This document shows positions 12,201-24,200 of a stretch of 64,000 bases of DNA, in pieces. Under the pieces are notes generated by a model that worked only from the letters and a program-made list of their open reading frames with translations, was not told the origin of the DNA and searched no databases. Source of the DNA: Phytoseiulus persimilis. Lineage: Eukaryota > Arthropoda > Arachnida > Mesostigmata > Phytoseiidae. The DNA lies in assembly GCA_037576195.1 (NCBI GenBank), contig CM075104.1:6578775-6642774 (forward strand), in the 5' to 3' direction. Within the stretch, counting starts at the first letter, position 1; each line of letters opens with the position of its first letter. A program made the translations under genes and the position numbers.

Positions 12201-15200
12201 CTCGGAGGAATTCTGAAACAACTTCGGAAGCAGGTATGCGTTGTGAAACAGCGCGCGCGCGAGCCCTTCTCTACAGGAATTGTTTGGGCCTGACTCGAAT
12301 AACCCCGTGCTGCCGCTCCGAGCCCGGCGGCCGAACGCGTTCTCCTTAAAGTACACAAAGCAACGTCACTCGACTTCGATTCCAATTCGATCCGATGCCA
12401 ACGAACCGTATCTCGAGGAATCGAGGAGATCGCTTCATCGGGTCACCGGAACTCTTCTGCGATGCGTCTTCGCTAATCTGACAAATTTTCGGGGAAGACC
12501 CGGCCACGAGTTCTGCCTGATTCCGTCTCTGAACTTCGACGACGACGACGCCACGCCCGTCAAAAAGTAATAATTCCATTCGGAATCGCGCCTGAGGGGT
12601 TGAGTGACCGGGTCGGAAGCCCTCCTTTGAGCTTTGCAGGAACTCAAGCGGGATTTGCATCGTTTGCCCAGGACCCCGTCGAAGCCTATGATTATACTGT
12701 TTGACTGAAGACGCCCACCACACACAAGATGCTGTCGTTCGCGACGAGATTTCCAGCGACGTGCAGAGGTAACGACTCCGGCAGCCAGTGAAGCACAGCA
12801 TACGCGCGGAAGGTTCATCGCTGCGTCCGACTCCAGAACCTTGGCTTGGCGAGGGGACCCGCTGGAGCGTCGAGGTACTCTTTCGGGACGACCTCAGAAT
12901 CGGACTTTCGACCATATCGAGGAGGAACGACATCTGACACTCGAACACGGCGGACTGGCCGCATTGGTCAACTGCAACGGAGTCTCGACACCTCGAGCAA
13001 GACGCCCGAGTCCCTTGAATCTCTAGCGTGTGTTTTCGCATCAATTGGATTCACGCTGGGCGGGTCAGCGTTTGCGCCTAGCGCATCGCAGAAGCCGAAC
13101 CATTGCTACCACTCCGGAGTTCCAGATTAATTCGTAAATTTTCGATTGATAAGGTCTCATCTCGATCAGAACAAAGATGCAGGTGTAAACGGGCTGAAGA
13201 GCGTCCCGGAACGCCAGCTCGGAGGGGAATCTACGTGAAGCGTCGGAAGGGTGTTTGCGGCGGCGGCGAATTAGTTGCGTAAAGCTCGTTCGCTCTCTTG
13301 CTCGACCGCAGTACTCTCAATTCTCGTTCTGATGGAAGCCGCTTCAGATGTTGGTTGGTTCCAACGTCGGCTCCAATGCTGGGTCAATGTCCCTTTTCTG
13401 TCTCTCCCGATGCCGTCGGTGGCACCGCTCGCTCGAACCCACGTCGCCTCACCAATGGCTGAGGCTCGACAACGGCTGCAGCCACAGCGGCGACAACGGC
13501 AGAATCGACGCCCTATGCTGGTCCCGGCTCCCTTCGTCGACTTCTGGAAAATGTCCCGGCCAGCCAGCCCGCCCGCTTGCCCGTGCGCGGTCTGCGAGCC
13601 GGATCCAACGCAGGAATTCGCTTGGAATTCCATTCAGTCACTCGCCCGTCGGATCGCTCCACGTGCGTGAGCTCCTTGGGAGTGAATCCTCGGGGATTAT
13701 GTGCGCGGGGGTTCGTCCGACTCCCGGATCGCAAACACGATCCTTGATTGGGGGCTGGGGAAACTCTTGCCCCTTCCCGCACTCGCGAACACCTCGCTCG
13801 ACTCCGACGTGAAAACACCGAGTCGAGCTTCGCCGTGATTACATTCCTTATAATACGCTCGGAGGAAATGATTCGGAGTGTTCGACTCGGAAATTGCCAA
13901 ACTACTTCACGCCTGAGGTGTATTGGGGTAAATATCGTAAGATACTCAGAGCTAGAATGCGATCAGCGGGGCAGAGGACCAGACCCAGACGCTGCAGGTA
14001 CCGTCGTAGCCGATCCCACCTAGTCATCATTCGTTCGCCGGCAGAAGCGCTAAACAGTACTTTGAAGCCGGCGTATCCGTCGCCCACGGTCGTCGTCGTC
14101 GTCGTCGTTGCAGCATGATAATGTTCTGCGATAGCATAAACAGCTCGCTGAGGGAGAATTCCAGGCGAGTTCAGGCCAGTTGGCACCCGCATATCCATGG
14201 AACTACACCTGCTCCAGGTCACAGTTACTTCATTCTTATGCGTTTGCTCAACGCTGTTCTTGGAGGTGTTAATGACTGCTTGTCTGTGAAGGGCATCTTT
14301 CCATTCAACCATCCCCTCACTCTTGAACGTCTCCCCGGAAGCTAATCGCTTCCCCGGCTGAAGCCGCGGATCCGTCGAACTCGAAAGGGGAACCCTAGCC
14401 GAGATGAAGGATCTCACGTTGTTATTAATGAAAGCCACCACAATCCCGGTGGGATTGAGATGGTTTCCAGCCACCGGACTCAGTGGTGCAACACATTCAC
14501 TGAACAAGTGGCGGGCATCGCCTAAAACGGAATAGCTCACTCAAATCGACAGCGGTCAGGTTCCATCCTGCGGGGATCGGTTCGCCGAGCGAAAAGAACT
14601 AGACAGCCACTTCGTCCCGCTCCGGAGCAGGTGAACTCGCTTCGAGAGGCTCATTGTGGACGACGTCAGCGGAAACCACTTGAGTTTCGAACACTGTTCG
14701 GATCCGGGCTCAGACTCGGAGAGAAGCTCCTCGCGAAGTAGTTCTTATCCTCTCGGAAGATGAAAATTAATTAAAATAAACAGATGAAGCGCAGTGTCTC
14801 AGAAAGGGACGGAGCGGCCCGAGATCATTAGCTATCGGGGTTCATTTGGAAATCCGCAGCAGGAACGAGCTCCAGGAATAGCAAGCAATGTGATCATTGG
14901 CGGACGTTCGAGCTCACGGCAACAGCTAGCTCTGGCGGTGGTTTAACCGATCCGCATGCAGACTGATTCGTTTGCTAAGGTGAACTGCTCAGCTGCGATA
15001 ATCGTTGCCTCCACGATCATTATCGCTGTCAGCGCGAATTTACGATTCAGGGACGGGCGTCTCGGGACGGGTTCCACGGAAGAGGGGATTTGAAATGAAA
15101 AAAACGCGGATTCGGTCGACGCATTGGGGAATACAGGAAGAACCCTGAGCGCAAGCGCGTAGCTCACGTGGGTCGATACGATAGTGTGTACCATCCCCGA

Positions 15201-18200
15201 TCGGGCGTTCGAGTTTCCCCCGATCCGGCTGGGCTGCTCCTCTCTTTATCTGTTTATTTATCTCGGTACTTCTTTCTCTAACGACGGTGCCTCTCATGAG
15301 CGCTTGGCAGCAGATATGAGGAAGGCCAAGAGGGAGATATTTGTTTGTATTGCCTTTCGAAAGTGGGAAACGGGCTTTCATCGGTTGTCTGGTATTCCGT
15401 TTGTGTTGACCATCCCTGAATGGAGCGGGGCGTCCGCTGAATATTGTCCTTTTGTATCAAGAGCTTTTCTGATCCGACCTCTGGGGCATGAATACCCATC
15501 CAACCTACAGCGGAAACGTCCCTCCGTTCAAACTGGCACACGGTGGAGACGTGTTGACGATTTCGGAATCATTCGAACGATCTGCGTTCAAGCGAAACCA
15601 TGCTCCTTGTTCGACCATGTGAAAAAAACCTAGTTCGCGGTAAGTTCCGAAACAACGCGGGCGATAGCTGGGGACACCGCCACCCAGATCCGAGCTCGGA
15701 CAGAATTTCCCGAAACTGGAAGCCGCCCCGCTGAACCCCGATCGGGAAGATCCCTGAACCAATGAGATCGCCTCAATCCTCGAGACTTCCGTTCTCGTCC
15801 GATCTATTCAAGCGCAGAGCTGCGTAGCTGCAGTCGTAGAAGGCTCGCCACTGCGTTTGTCGGTGTTCGCAGTAACAGAGTGCGTACCACGGCAGCACGC
15901 TTGTGGAAGTTGTGGATTGTGGGGAGGAAACGAAGTTCGACAGCGTGCTTAGCAAGTACCGCGTCGATTTTGTTGTGCGGAACGGGTCCGTCGCCTCTGG
16001 CGTGACTTCCGTTAGCTTGACGGCTGCCTGACTGACTCGTTTGTTTGTCGGCAGGCCTGCTGTGAAGTATTCGAATACATTCGGACGATTCCCGAGCCGT
16101 GGATTCACTCGACTAAATCAATCGTCATCATCCTCGTGATACCTGACGCCAACAAGTTGAATTACACGCAGAGCTTGGGCTCCGATTCGCCCCGATCTGT
16201 TCTGTTGATATCAAACCAGCCTCCTTCAAAAAAGCGTTCGGCTTGCGGTGTCTCGAGCTTCCGACGAGCAAATCATGGCGGAGCTCCAGGACGTGAATTG
16301 CGGTTCCGTCGGCTGCTGAATCCCGTTCTCTAAGTGATGAGAGCACCTCGAATACCCGGCTCTGGTGATGAGAGCGTAACTTGATTTCCGTGGAAGTCGG
16401 GAGAGGCGACTCAACACAACCACTAATATTTGACCTATACGATATGGCCAGCGACCCAAACGACTTCTGGGACAAAACCCGTGAATCTCACCAGAGAAAT
16501 AGAGACGTGCGCCCTCCAGGCACTGATCATCATGCAAACGATGTCCCATCAAACCTGGACACGCGAAGAAGGGCGCATCTCTTGGCGTCGTCAAGTTTTA
16601 TCTTCAATTGAAAAGGCTCCAGGCTGCCGTCGGATCGCTCCCGTTCTGAAGCTGTCCGAGACTGAGTTCCACTCAATGGAACGCTATGGAACGAATGCCT
16701 CAAGCAACCGGTGACTTAATCGTCCCTGGTCCATTGAAAGCCCTGAACGCGCGAGCTCCGAGTCAAAACAAATGCTCATGAGAAGATTGCGAGGGTATGC
16801 TCCTTTTATCCGACCGCTCCAAAACAAGTAGCTAGAACCCTTCCGAATGTGGTGAGTTTGTCGTGAACAACAAAATCCACAAAGGTTACGCTGTGAGACA
16901 CCGCTAACTTATCTCACGACTCAGCCCAGAAAACTGCCACCACGCGACACAAAGAACCACAGTCGAAGGTTTAACCGTCGAGTGATAGAACCGCCTCGTA
17001 ATGGCGGTTTAAACGAAGGGGTGTCTCGCCGCGATTCAGGATGGGCGGCTGAAACGAGCTGGCTGCTTCTTTCGGACGCGATTTCACACAACTTTTACCG
17101 CTGATACCTCGCATGCGGAACACCCCCCCCCCCCCCAGGAGTCCCACATCGTCTTCGAAGGTGTGATCGTCTGCGCGAGTTTGCAAACTGCAGTAAAAAT
17201 CGGGTGTGGGATAAACTTGGCGGTGACGTCAACCTAGCCGGCACTCGACTTGACGCCAGTGGCGGCCGCAGCAGTGGCGGCGCCGTTTACGTCATTGCCT
17301 ACATCGGCCATAGCGTCGCCATCCAAGTCGGGGGATCTTTTCGGCATCCACCATATGGTAGTATGCCTGTTGTTGGCTATCGAAAGGGACTTGACAGAAA
17401 GCAGTCGTCGTTCGGCGGAGCCGGATTCGGAATGAGAAATCGAACCGATGTACTAACGAATAGAATCGTCCGCACTCGGCGACAGCGAGCATTCATTCAC
17501 ACATCGGTCAGGGATGATTCAGAACTTTCCGCTCGTAATTCCAGCGGTGTTTTAGATAAATCCTCGGCAACGGACGTCTGGAATCAGTTACCTCTCGAAT
17601 TCCTAGTTTTGGATTTAATCTAACCGAAGAAACGCGAACTGAAGTGTTGAAGGAATGCGGGATGTTTCTACGCTTGTGGTCGCCTCTCAGCAGATAAGAT
17701 CGCCCGCTACGCGGAGTACAGGGACTGTTTACACAGGGATTCGGTAACGCTTTGGCATTTGTTTGGATCACTGATGCACACGGCTGTGCGCACCGCGGCG
17801 GCTCTCATTGTTGACGTGGCGTTGTGCGGAGCTCGATTGGCCGGACGGCCAGCTAACTATCGCCAAAGTCGCGACTTCGCAAGGTTTTGTACGTGAGCCA
17901 ACAATGACCACAGACCTCAGCGCTCTGACAAAAAGAAGCGCGAAACTTTTCCAAAGGCAGGGTAATCTAACAGAGGGAAGACGACTGAAAATGAGAGAAT
18001 AAATGAAAGAGATGGGTTGGCTTCCGCTAACCGAATCGAGTCTGAATAGAGCTTCGGAACTCGGCTAAGTTTGACGGCGAACGTGTTGGCGAAGAATTTT
18101 TTCTTGATCCTCCGATGGAATGGGAGCGCCGAGCCGCGGGCGGAAGTCCCCGACCCAGGATCGCTCTGAAGTTGCCATGTCCAAGAAACCGCAAACTTGA

Positions 18201-21200
18201 GAAAGTGCGATAATTTCAGCGTACGCTCGTGAAGCTGCTGTTGTTTCAGAGACTCTTGGTAAGTTCATAATAGGGTGAGATCAAGTGTCGTTGAGAGGCC
18301 GGGAAGGGCATCGAGTTTGAGGAACCCGGCGCGGGGAGAGCCGGCTACAGTCGCTTCGGGGATTAGCAGCGGTTGCTGTTCGGCGCTTGAGCCGGCTTCG
18401 CTCTCTCACCTTGCTGCGGGGCAGCCGAGTGTCGATGACGATGTGGAGCGCTGTCGAATTTCCCGTAGTTTCCATGGTGGTTGTAACGGGGGTGCGAGTT
18501 CCGGGAACGGCCTCCAGGCCCGCCTGACGTCTGCCCCGTACTCTGAGGAAGATTCACAACAGGTGCGGGGGGTGCGCCCGCAGCTGTTCCTCCTCCACCG
18601 GACGAGGATGCCGAATGCGGGGTAGACGCAGTGGACGACTCACCCCCACCTGCAAAAATGAAGTCACGGTTAACATTCAGCAAACCTCTCTTTATTTTTC
18701 CCTCAGTCACACCTTCTCCGTACCGGAATGAAAGACCTATTTACACTCTTCGCCACATCAATGAATGGAATCGGAATGGGAGCTTTTGATATCAGACCCA
18801 GGAGTGCTCCGGATTCGTGGAATCTTCGTTCACTTCCGAACCGAGGTTCCCAACCAGCACGAGTTCCGTATGACTGATGCTGACCACATCAGAGTTAGGA
18901 GAAGAAATTGAGAATTTTCGACGCCTTCATAGCGGTGCTCGTATCGAGATCGAAGCGAAAAACTGCAGCGGGTTATCCTCCTCTGTCCACTCAGGGTTCA
19001 AGTGTTCGCCAGATACTTATCCCTCCGCGCTCGTCCTTCGTTTCATCGAACAACCGACCCGAAGCGTTCGCGTGTCAACTCCCTCCGGAAGTTCTGTCAT
19101 CGGGTTCCTTGTTGCTTTGTTTCCACTCCTCTGCTCGATGTCCGTTCAGAATCGAGATGATAGATCCACAGGTGGTAGGCACCGTTCGGATCTCATTTCA
19201 ATAGCTGCTGAATCAAGCCGTCTGACACGCCACGCAAGGCCGCGTCATCGGATTCCGACGTGCGATAACTTCGAGTTGGAATCGCATCACAGTCCAATAA
19301 GAAACCATGCGATTTCCTCGTAGCTCATCATGGATTTCGGGCTGAATCCACGGTTTTGAGTCGACCTCGGAGCTGCTTCGAACACTATAATTTTGGAGCA
19401 CGGTCGTACTTACACGCGTCTCATGGTCTTAGATGGAGCCCTCTTGCCGAGGAGCAGAACACGGTCTCATGTTCGTCGGAAGCTCAAGCTGGATCTGAGA
19501 CTCTTAGTTCGATGGTTCCATGTTTTCTCCGGACCGACTTCTCTAGTATTTTCCTTGAGGTTCCCCATTCTCGCGTTCTCGCGAGGTTTCGTGTGACTCT
19601 TCGAGTCGAGATCGGACGTGTCATGAGGACGTCGGCTCGGCTAGAGGCCTAACCGAAGCTTTACGATCTTGCCGATCGGCTAGACGTCGTCTGACCAGTA
19701 GGACACGAAGAGACAAAAACAATGGAGAGCTGCGATTTCGGCAGCCTATCCACACGGATTCATCCCGCCAAAGTCATCCACATCAAAGCTAATCCTCGAG
19801 TTCAATAATCCGAATTAATGCTTCTCGGTGGAGAGCGATTTGGGACATGCGCAGAATCAGCCCTCAGCGATTTCACGACCCACTCAGTAGTTTAAGGATA
19901 TTTCGGAGAAGCCTAGCCATTTCGATGGACAACCAAGATCTTGTGCCGGGTTCCTCATTAGTTCCCGAACATCTCGCTCGGGAGCCCCGCCCCGGTGGAA
20001 GTCGGCCTCGCCTCGCTAGGTCTATCATTCGAACAAGATCTCCTCTTGGAAAGAGCCTCCCATATGGATAGTTACTTTGAAGGATAGTGTTCCTTCATTT
20101 CTCCACTGTTTCCATCGTCCGGCCCTTATCGTTCCCGAGCCGTCAGAAGCCCTCCGTCGACAATAGCCACTTAAACTGCTGGAAACATCGCTTGCGAAGA
20201 CTGAATATGTCGGGTATCGCCCTCGATGTCTTCGGTCGGTGCGAAGCTGTCGTCGATCAAAGAAATTCCTCGCACCATTGGAAGGAACATTCAGTCTAGA
20301 CTCAGCTTCGTTACGGGAGCGATTCATTGTTTCTGGTGACAGGCTACCGGAACTCGGAGAGGATGCCTCATTAGAATCCTCGGTTTGGAAGTCGAACTCA
20401 GAGAAGCCTCTTTGTCCCAGTGAAGCAGTCCCGCATTTTCCTCAGAGCTCTCTCATCGATATTTTGTGTGTTATTCAACGTATGGACGCTCGAGTCCCTC
20501 GCTGCGCACCAAGACGGTTCCCAACCCGTGGCTCAGCTGTCAATTCAAGATGTCCGCTCCGGATCGATGAAGTGTTTCCTCGCGATACAGTTGTTCTTGG
20601 ATTCAATTTCCCCGCGTTCGGTTTCGAGGAGTATATCCATCAGAATATTCGTAGAGACAGCCTCTGGAGCCACACCGGATTCGACGGGTGGAAACACTGA
20701 ATGCCGAGGTGAGTATCTCTCACCATAGAAGACAGAATGTTGCGATTATGCAGGAGTTATGGGGGATGATTGAAAAACTCGAAACAGCCTTCGGTTCGGA
20801 AGGTGATCCGCGGCGCCGACCCGCGCCAATCGGGACTCCGTGCTACGGGGAGGGCAGAACACTTCCCGCACTCATCGACCGCGATTCGTGAGGGCTTGGT
20901 GGTCAACCGAAATCTTCTGTGAGAAGCGGGGATTTCCCTGGAGCCCGAGGCAGCGAGCTGCTTCCACGCGACTAGACGAGATCATGAGTGGCTCAATCAT
21001 TCAACGAGACTGACGTTAAATCTGGCACGGGAGATACGATTTAGATGGAAGTAACCATCGATTCAATGCTGTCGTCGCACACCATCATAACAGCACACTT
21101 AAATTCTTGAAACACGAAGGGGAGAGCAACCACGAGGACACAACGAGGCTGCGAAAGCAGGTCTCAGATGACTTCTCGCAGCGAACTCACAACGGGTCGA

Positions 21201-24200
21201 GATCAGAGGCTCACGAGGCATCTTTTCTCTCGTAACGTCCCCGCGTTCCCCCGTTCTTCGCTTGGAGATAGTTGCGACCAGCCCCTATAGAGCGTCCGGA
21301 ATTGTTGATGGAAGCCATAGATCAACTTCGAAAAATCTGAGGAGTCTGTCTAGAGGTTGTGCAGTTATGGTTCAGTCGAAAAGATAGCTCGTGATATCGT
21401 GTTCAACGGAGAGAAGCGCCGCAAGTTCGGACGTAACATGGTTTGGGAAACTCGCTCACCGTTTCAGAACGGTGTGGTATACCGACCAGGAGAGGTCATC
21501 AGCGACCTGCCTAAGAACGATAGAACGATGAGTTCGCGATGAGTGACCGCTTTCAAGCCGAGTCTGGATCGATCAATCAGTCATTCAACAGAAATTCATG
21601 TTGATTCAATAAAGTTCAGCCTCTATTATTCGATGATTCTGATTAATCATCGATCAGCTGATCGGTCATCACCCGATTCAATCTACGGCTGTCGAATCCA
21701 TCAGCTACCAATAGAATTCGATCTATGAGTTCATCGATGCATGGAGGAAAAGAACTCCGATGCATGCCGTTGATGTTTGGAACGCTGTCGTCGCTGTTTC
21801 TAGTGTGGCAAGCAACAGCAGAGTGGCGAAAACGGAGTCATCGTCGTTGCGATTCCGTCACAGTCAGCGGCATTGGTCTGTTTGTTCGCTCCTCTGTCTG
21901 TTCGTCCAGATGTCGATCTGTCGGATCGTCTCTCTATCTGAGCGTCTGCTTTCCGACCAGTAGATCCTCCGAGTAGCGTCCTGTAGCACCGCTCGCGTTG
22001 TAATTGTGAATGTATCTCTCATAAGGTGCTCGGGCTCAATTGGCTGTTTTATTCAGTTCTCTCCGAGCGACGAGAAGAACACGAGCAGCCAACCGGCATG
22101 TCTTTAATCACTACGGGCACCAACATGAGCTCTCCAGCCGACATCCACCGCTGACAGCTGCAATGAGCACGTTTGCTCGAGGAAACCAGCGACCTCAGGA
22201 GAAGTCCAAGGCATGAGTTCTCACACACTGGTGAGGAATTGGTGGATGAATCAATTAAAAGCCTCACAATTAGCTCACTTGATCATAAATCTATCCTTTA
22301 ACGCGGCGACTACCACAAAAGATGCTATGACAAGGCAAAAACTTCTGACGACGTGTTGTAATTTTTACGACGGTATTCTGTAACATTAGGTAGCTCGGGG
22401 GATGCCGAGCTGATGAGTCACAGACGTGATTTGTCGTCAAGCCCGACTACACTGACGGACAATGGGCTTAGGTCGATTAGAACCGATAGCGGTTACGCTA
22501 ATGAACAATCGAACTTCGAGATCGATTATTGGATTCCCAGTCCGATTCCAGCACCGACGCAAAGATAAAGAGTTGTGGAAGGTTCTCCCATCGTCCTGGG
22601 ATCGCATCCGACCGTCCGAAAATAACCAAATTTCGCGGATGACCTAACAAGACGGAAGATCGGTAATTCAACTCCGAATTCGCTCGCAAATTGTCCTCAA
22701 AAATATATGGAACTTCAGCAAATGCATTCCCGGTTAAAGCATGCATCTCCTCACCCGTTGGGTCAGCTCTTGGAGAATTGAAATCACACGAATCCAATTT
22801 ACAAGACTTTCCAGCTGGAAATCAGCTGATTCGATGTTTTCCGACAGGTCGTTCCGCAGGGCTGTTGTTCAATGAATGATTCGTCTCGGACAGGATCCCA
22901 GAACGGGACCCCGAGTCGGGCCAGACAGGAAGCGTTCTGGCAGATGAGATCTGCGGAAATTCCAGCAGCAATCGGACATCTCACCGCCACTGGTATCATT
23001 CTCCATCGCCGGACTCTCACAACCAACAATGAATCCCCCTTCCAGAGGTGCCGCAGCAAGAATCCCATTCGCGATAGTTGCAGCATCCGCATCGCGGAGA
23101 GGAATTCACATGCTCCGAAGTGGAGCCCGGGAAGAATCCCAGACTGCAGAGGATCACACGGAAGCGCTCGCTGGTTGCCGCCTCGCAGAGGTCCCTACAT
23201 CGCGCGTCCATAAAATAGGACACCGCGGAATCTGCTCTAGGAGGACTCAACCCTCGGCTGGGTGAGCCTTCACAAACATCTCATCATTTGAATGAGCCTT
23301 ATCAAAACAAATGGCGTCGCTTCTAGCGAGCTTGCTTGAGACAGCAACCAGCAAGCTTGTCTCAGTGTATCTTCTTCACGAAACAATAGGAGAACTCGAA
23401 CGGACAGCGAATGGAGGAGCTGACGATAGGGACCACTGCGACAGACTCCATGGTTGCGTCGTTTGTCGATTGATCATCGAAGCTAAGCAGTGTCCGCAGT
23501 GGTCCAGGGCCCACAAGGAGCCTTCCTCTTTCGGGTTGAGAAACGGAAACGTATGATGCGGACTTGTTGCTCGCGACGGAGGAACTATACGATCCCGTTC
23601 GTAACCCAAGATCGGCCCGGCTCTTGCTGTCGAGCCGGGGGAATCTCGCTTGAGCCCGGCCTGAGGTCGGGGGAGGTCACCCACAGGCGAAAACCCATCC
23701 AAACTGTGGGACCAGGCGGAATCGCCCGGCACGTCTCGGAGACCACCACGAGAAACTCATTCTCGGCATCTGCTTCCTTCGCACTATGTTGCGTTTGAAG
23801 AGCTCAGCCGACCGCCTTGAGCAAGTTTCCATGTTCCTTTGCTCGACAAAGTACATGACAGGATCGATCCTCCTGAACACGAGGTCTCCCGGGGCCGCGA
23901 TACATCAGACGCGGCCACTCGTTCAAGTTGCAGTTTACTTGCGCTTGAAGCATTGTTTGCTCTCCACCCCCCTCCCTGTCCTGAGGGTTCCTCGGCCTGA
24001 GACTCCCGTAGTTGACGAGCTCTGTTACGGATGGAGAAAAGAAACTCGAAATCTCCTGGCAAATACCGCAAAACCCATCGCCGCGACAGAATCGGAGCTC
24101 GAGATCTGGATTCCTCAGCTCACCTAAACGTCTAACGCATGTGACAGAGATGTGCCGAGGTTGGAATTCTGCGAGGATTCCGCGACTTTTGGGACCCAGG

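Larger units (their letters stand above)
11117..18409 (-). other. FNDC3 intron 7.3 kb, no gene seen
   Basis: It includes a (GTC)7 microsatellite at 14089-14109 and a 14-base C tract at 17123-17136. Long open frames such as minus 12346-13044 and 13902-14540 lack recognisable domains and splice logic. Confidence 0.7.

Noticed and set aside
12346-14540. Minus-strand frames of 232 and 212 codons within an FNDC3 intron
   Set aside because: No domain, no recognisable homologue, composition like neighbouring non-coding DNA, and similar frames overlap on the opposite strand.
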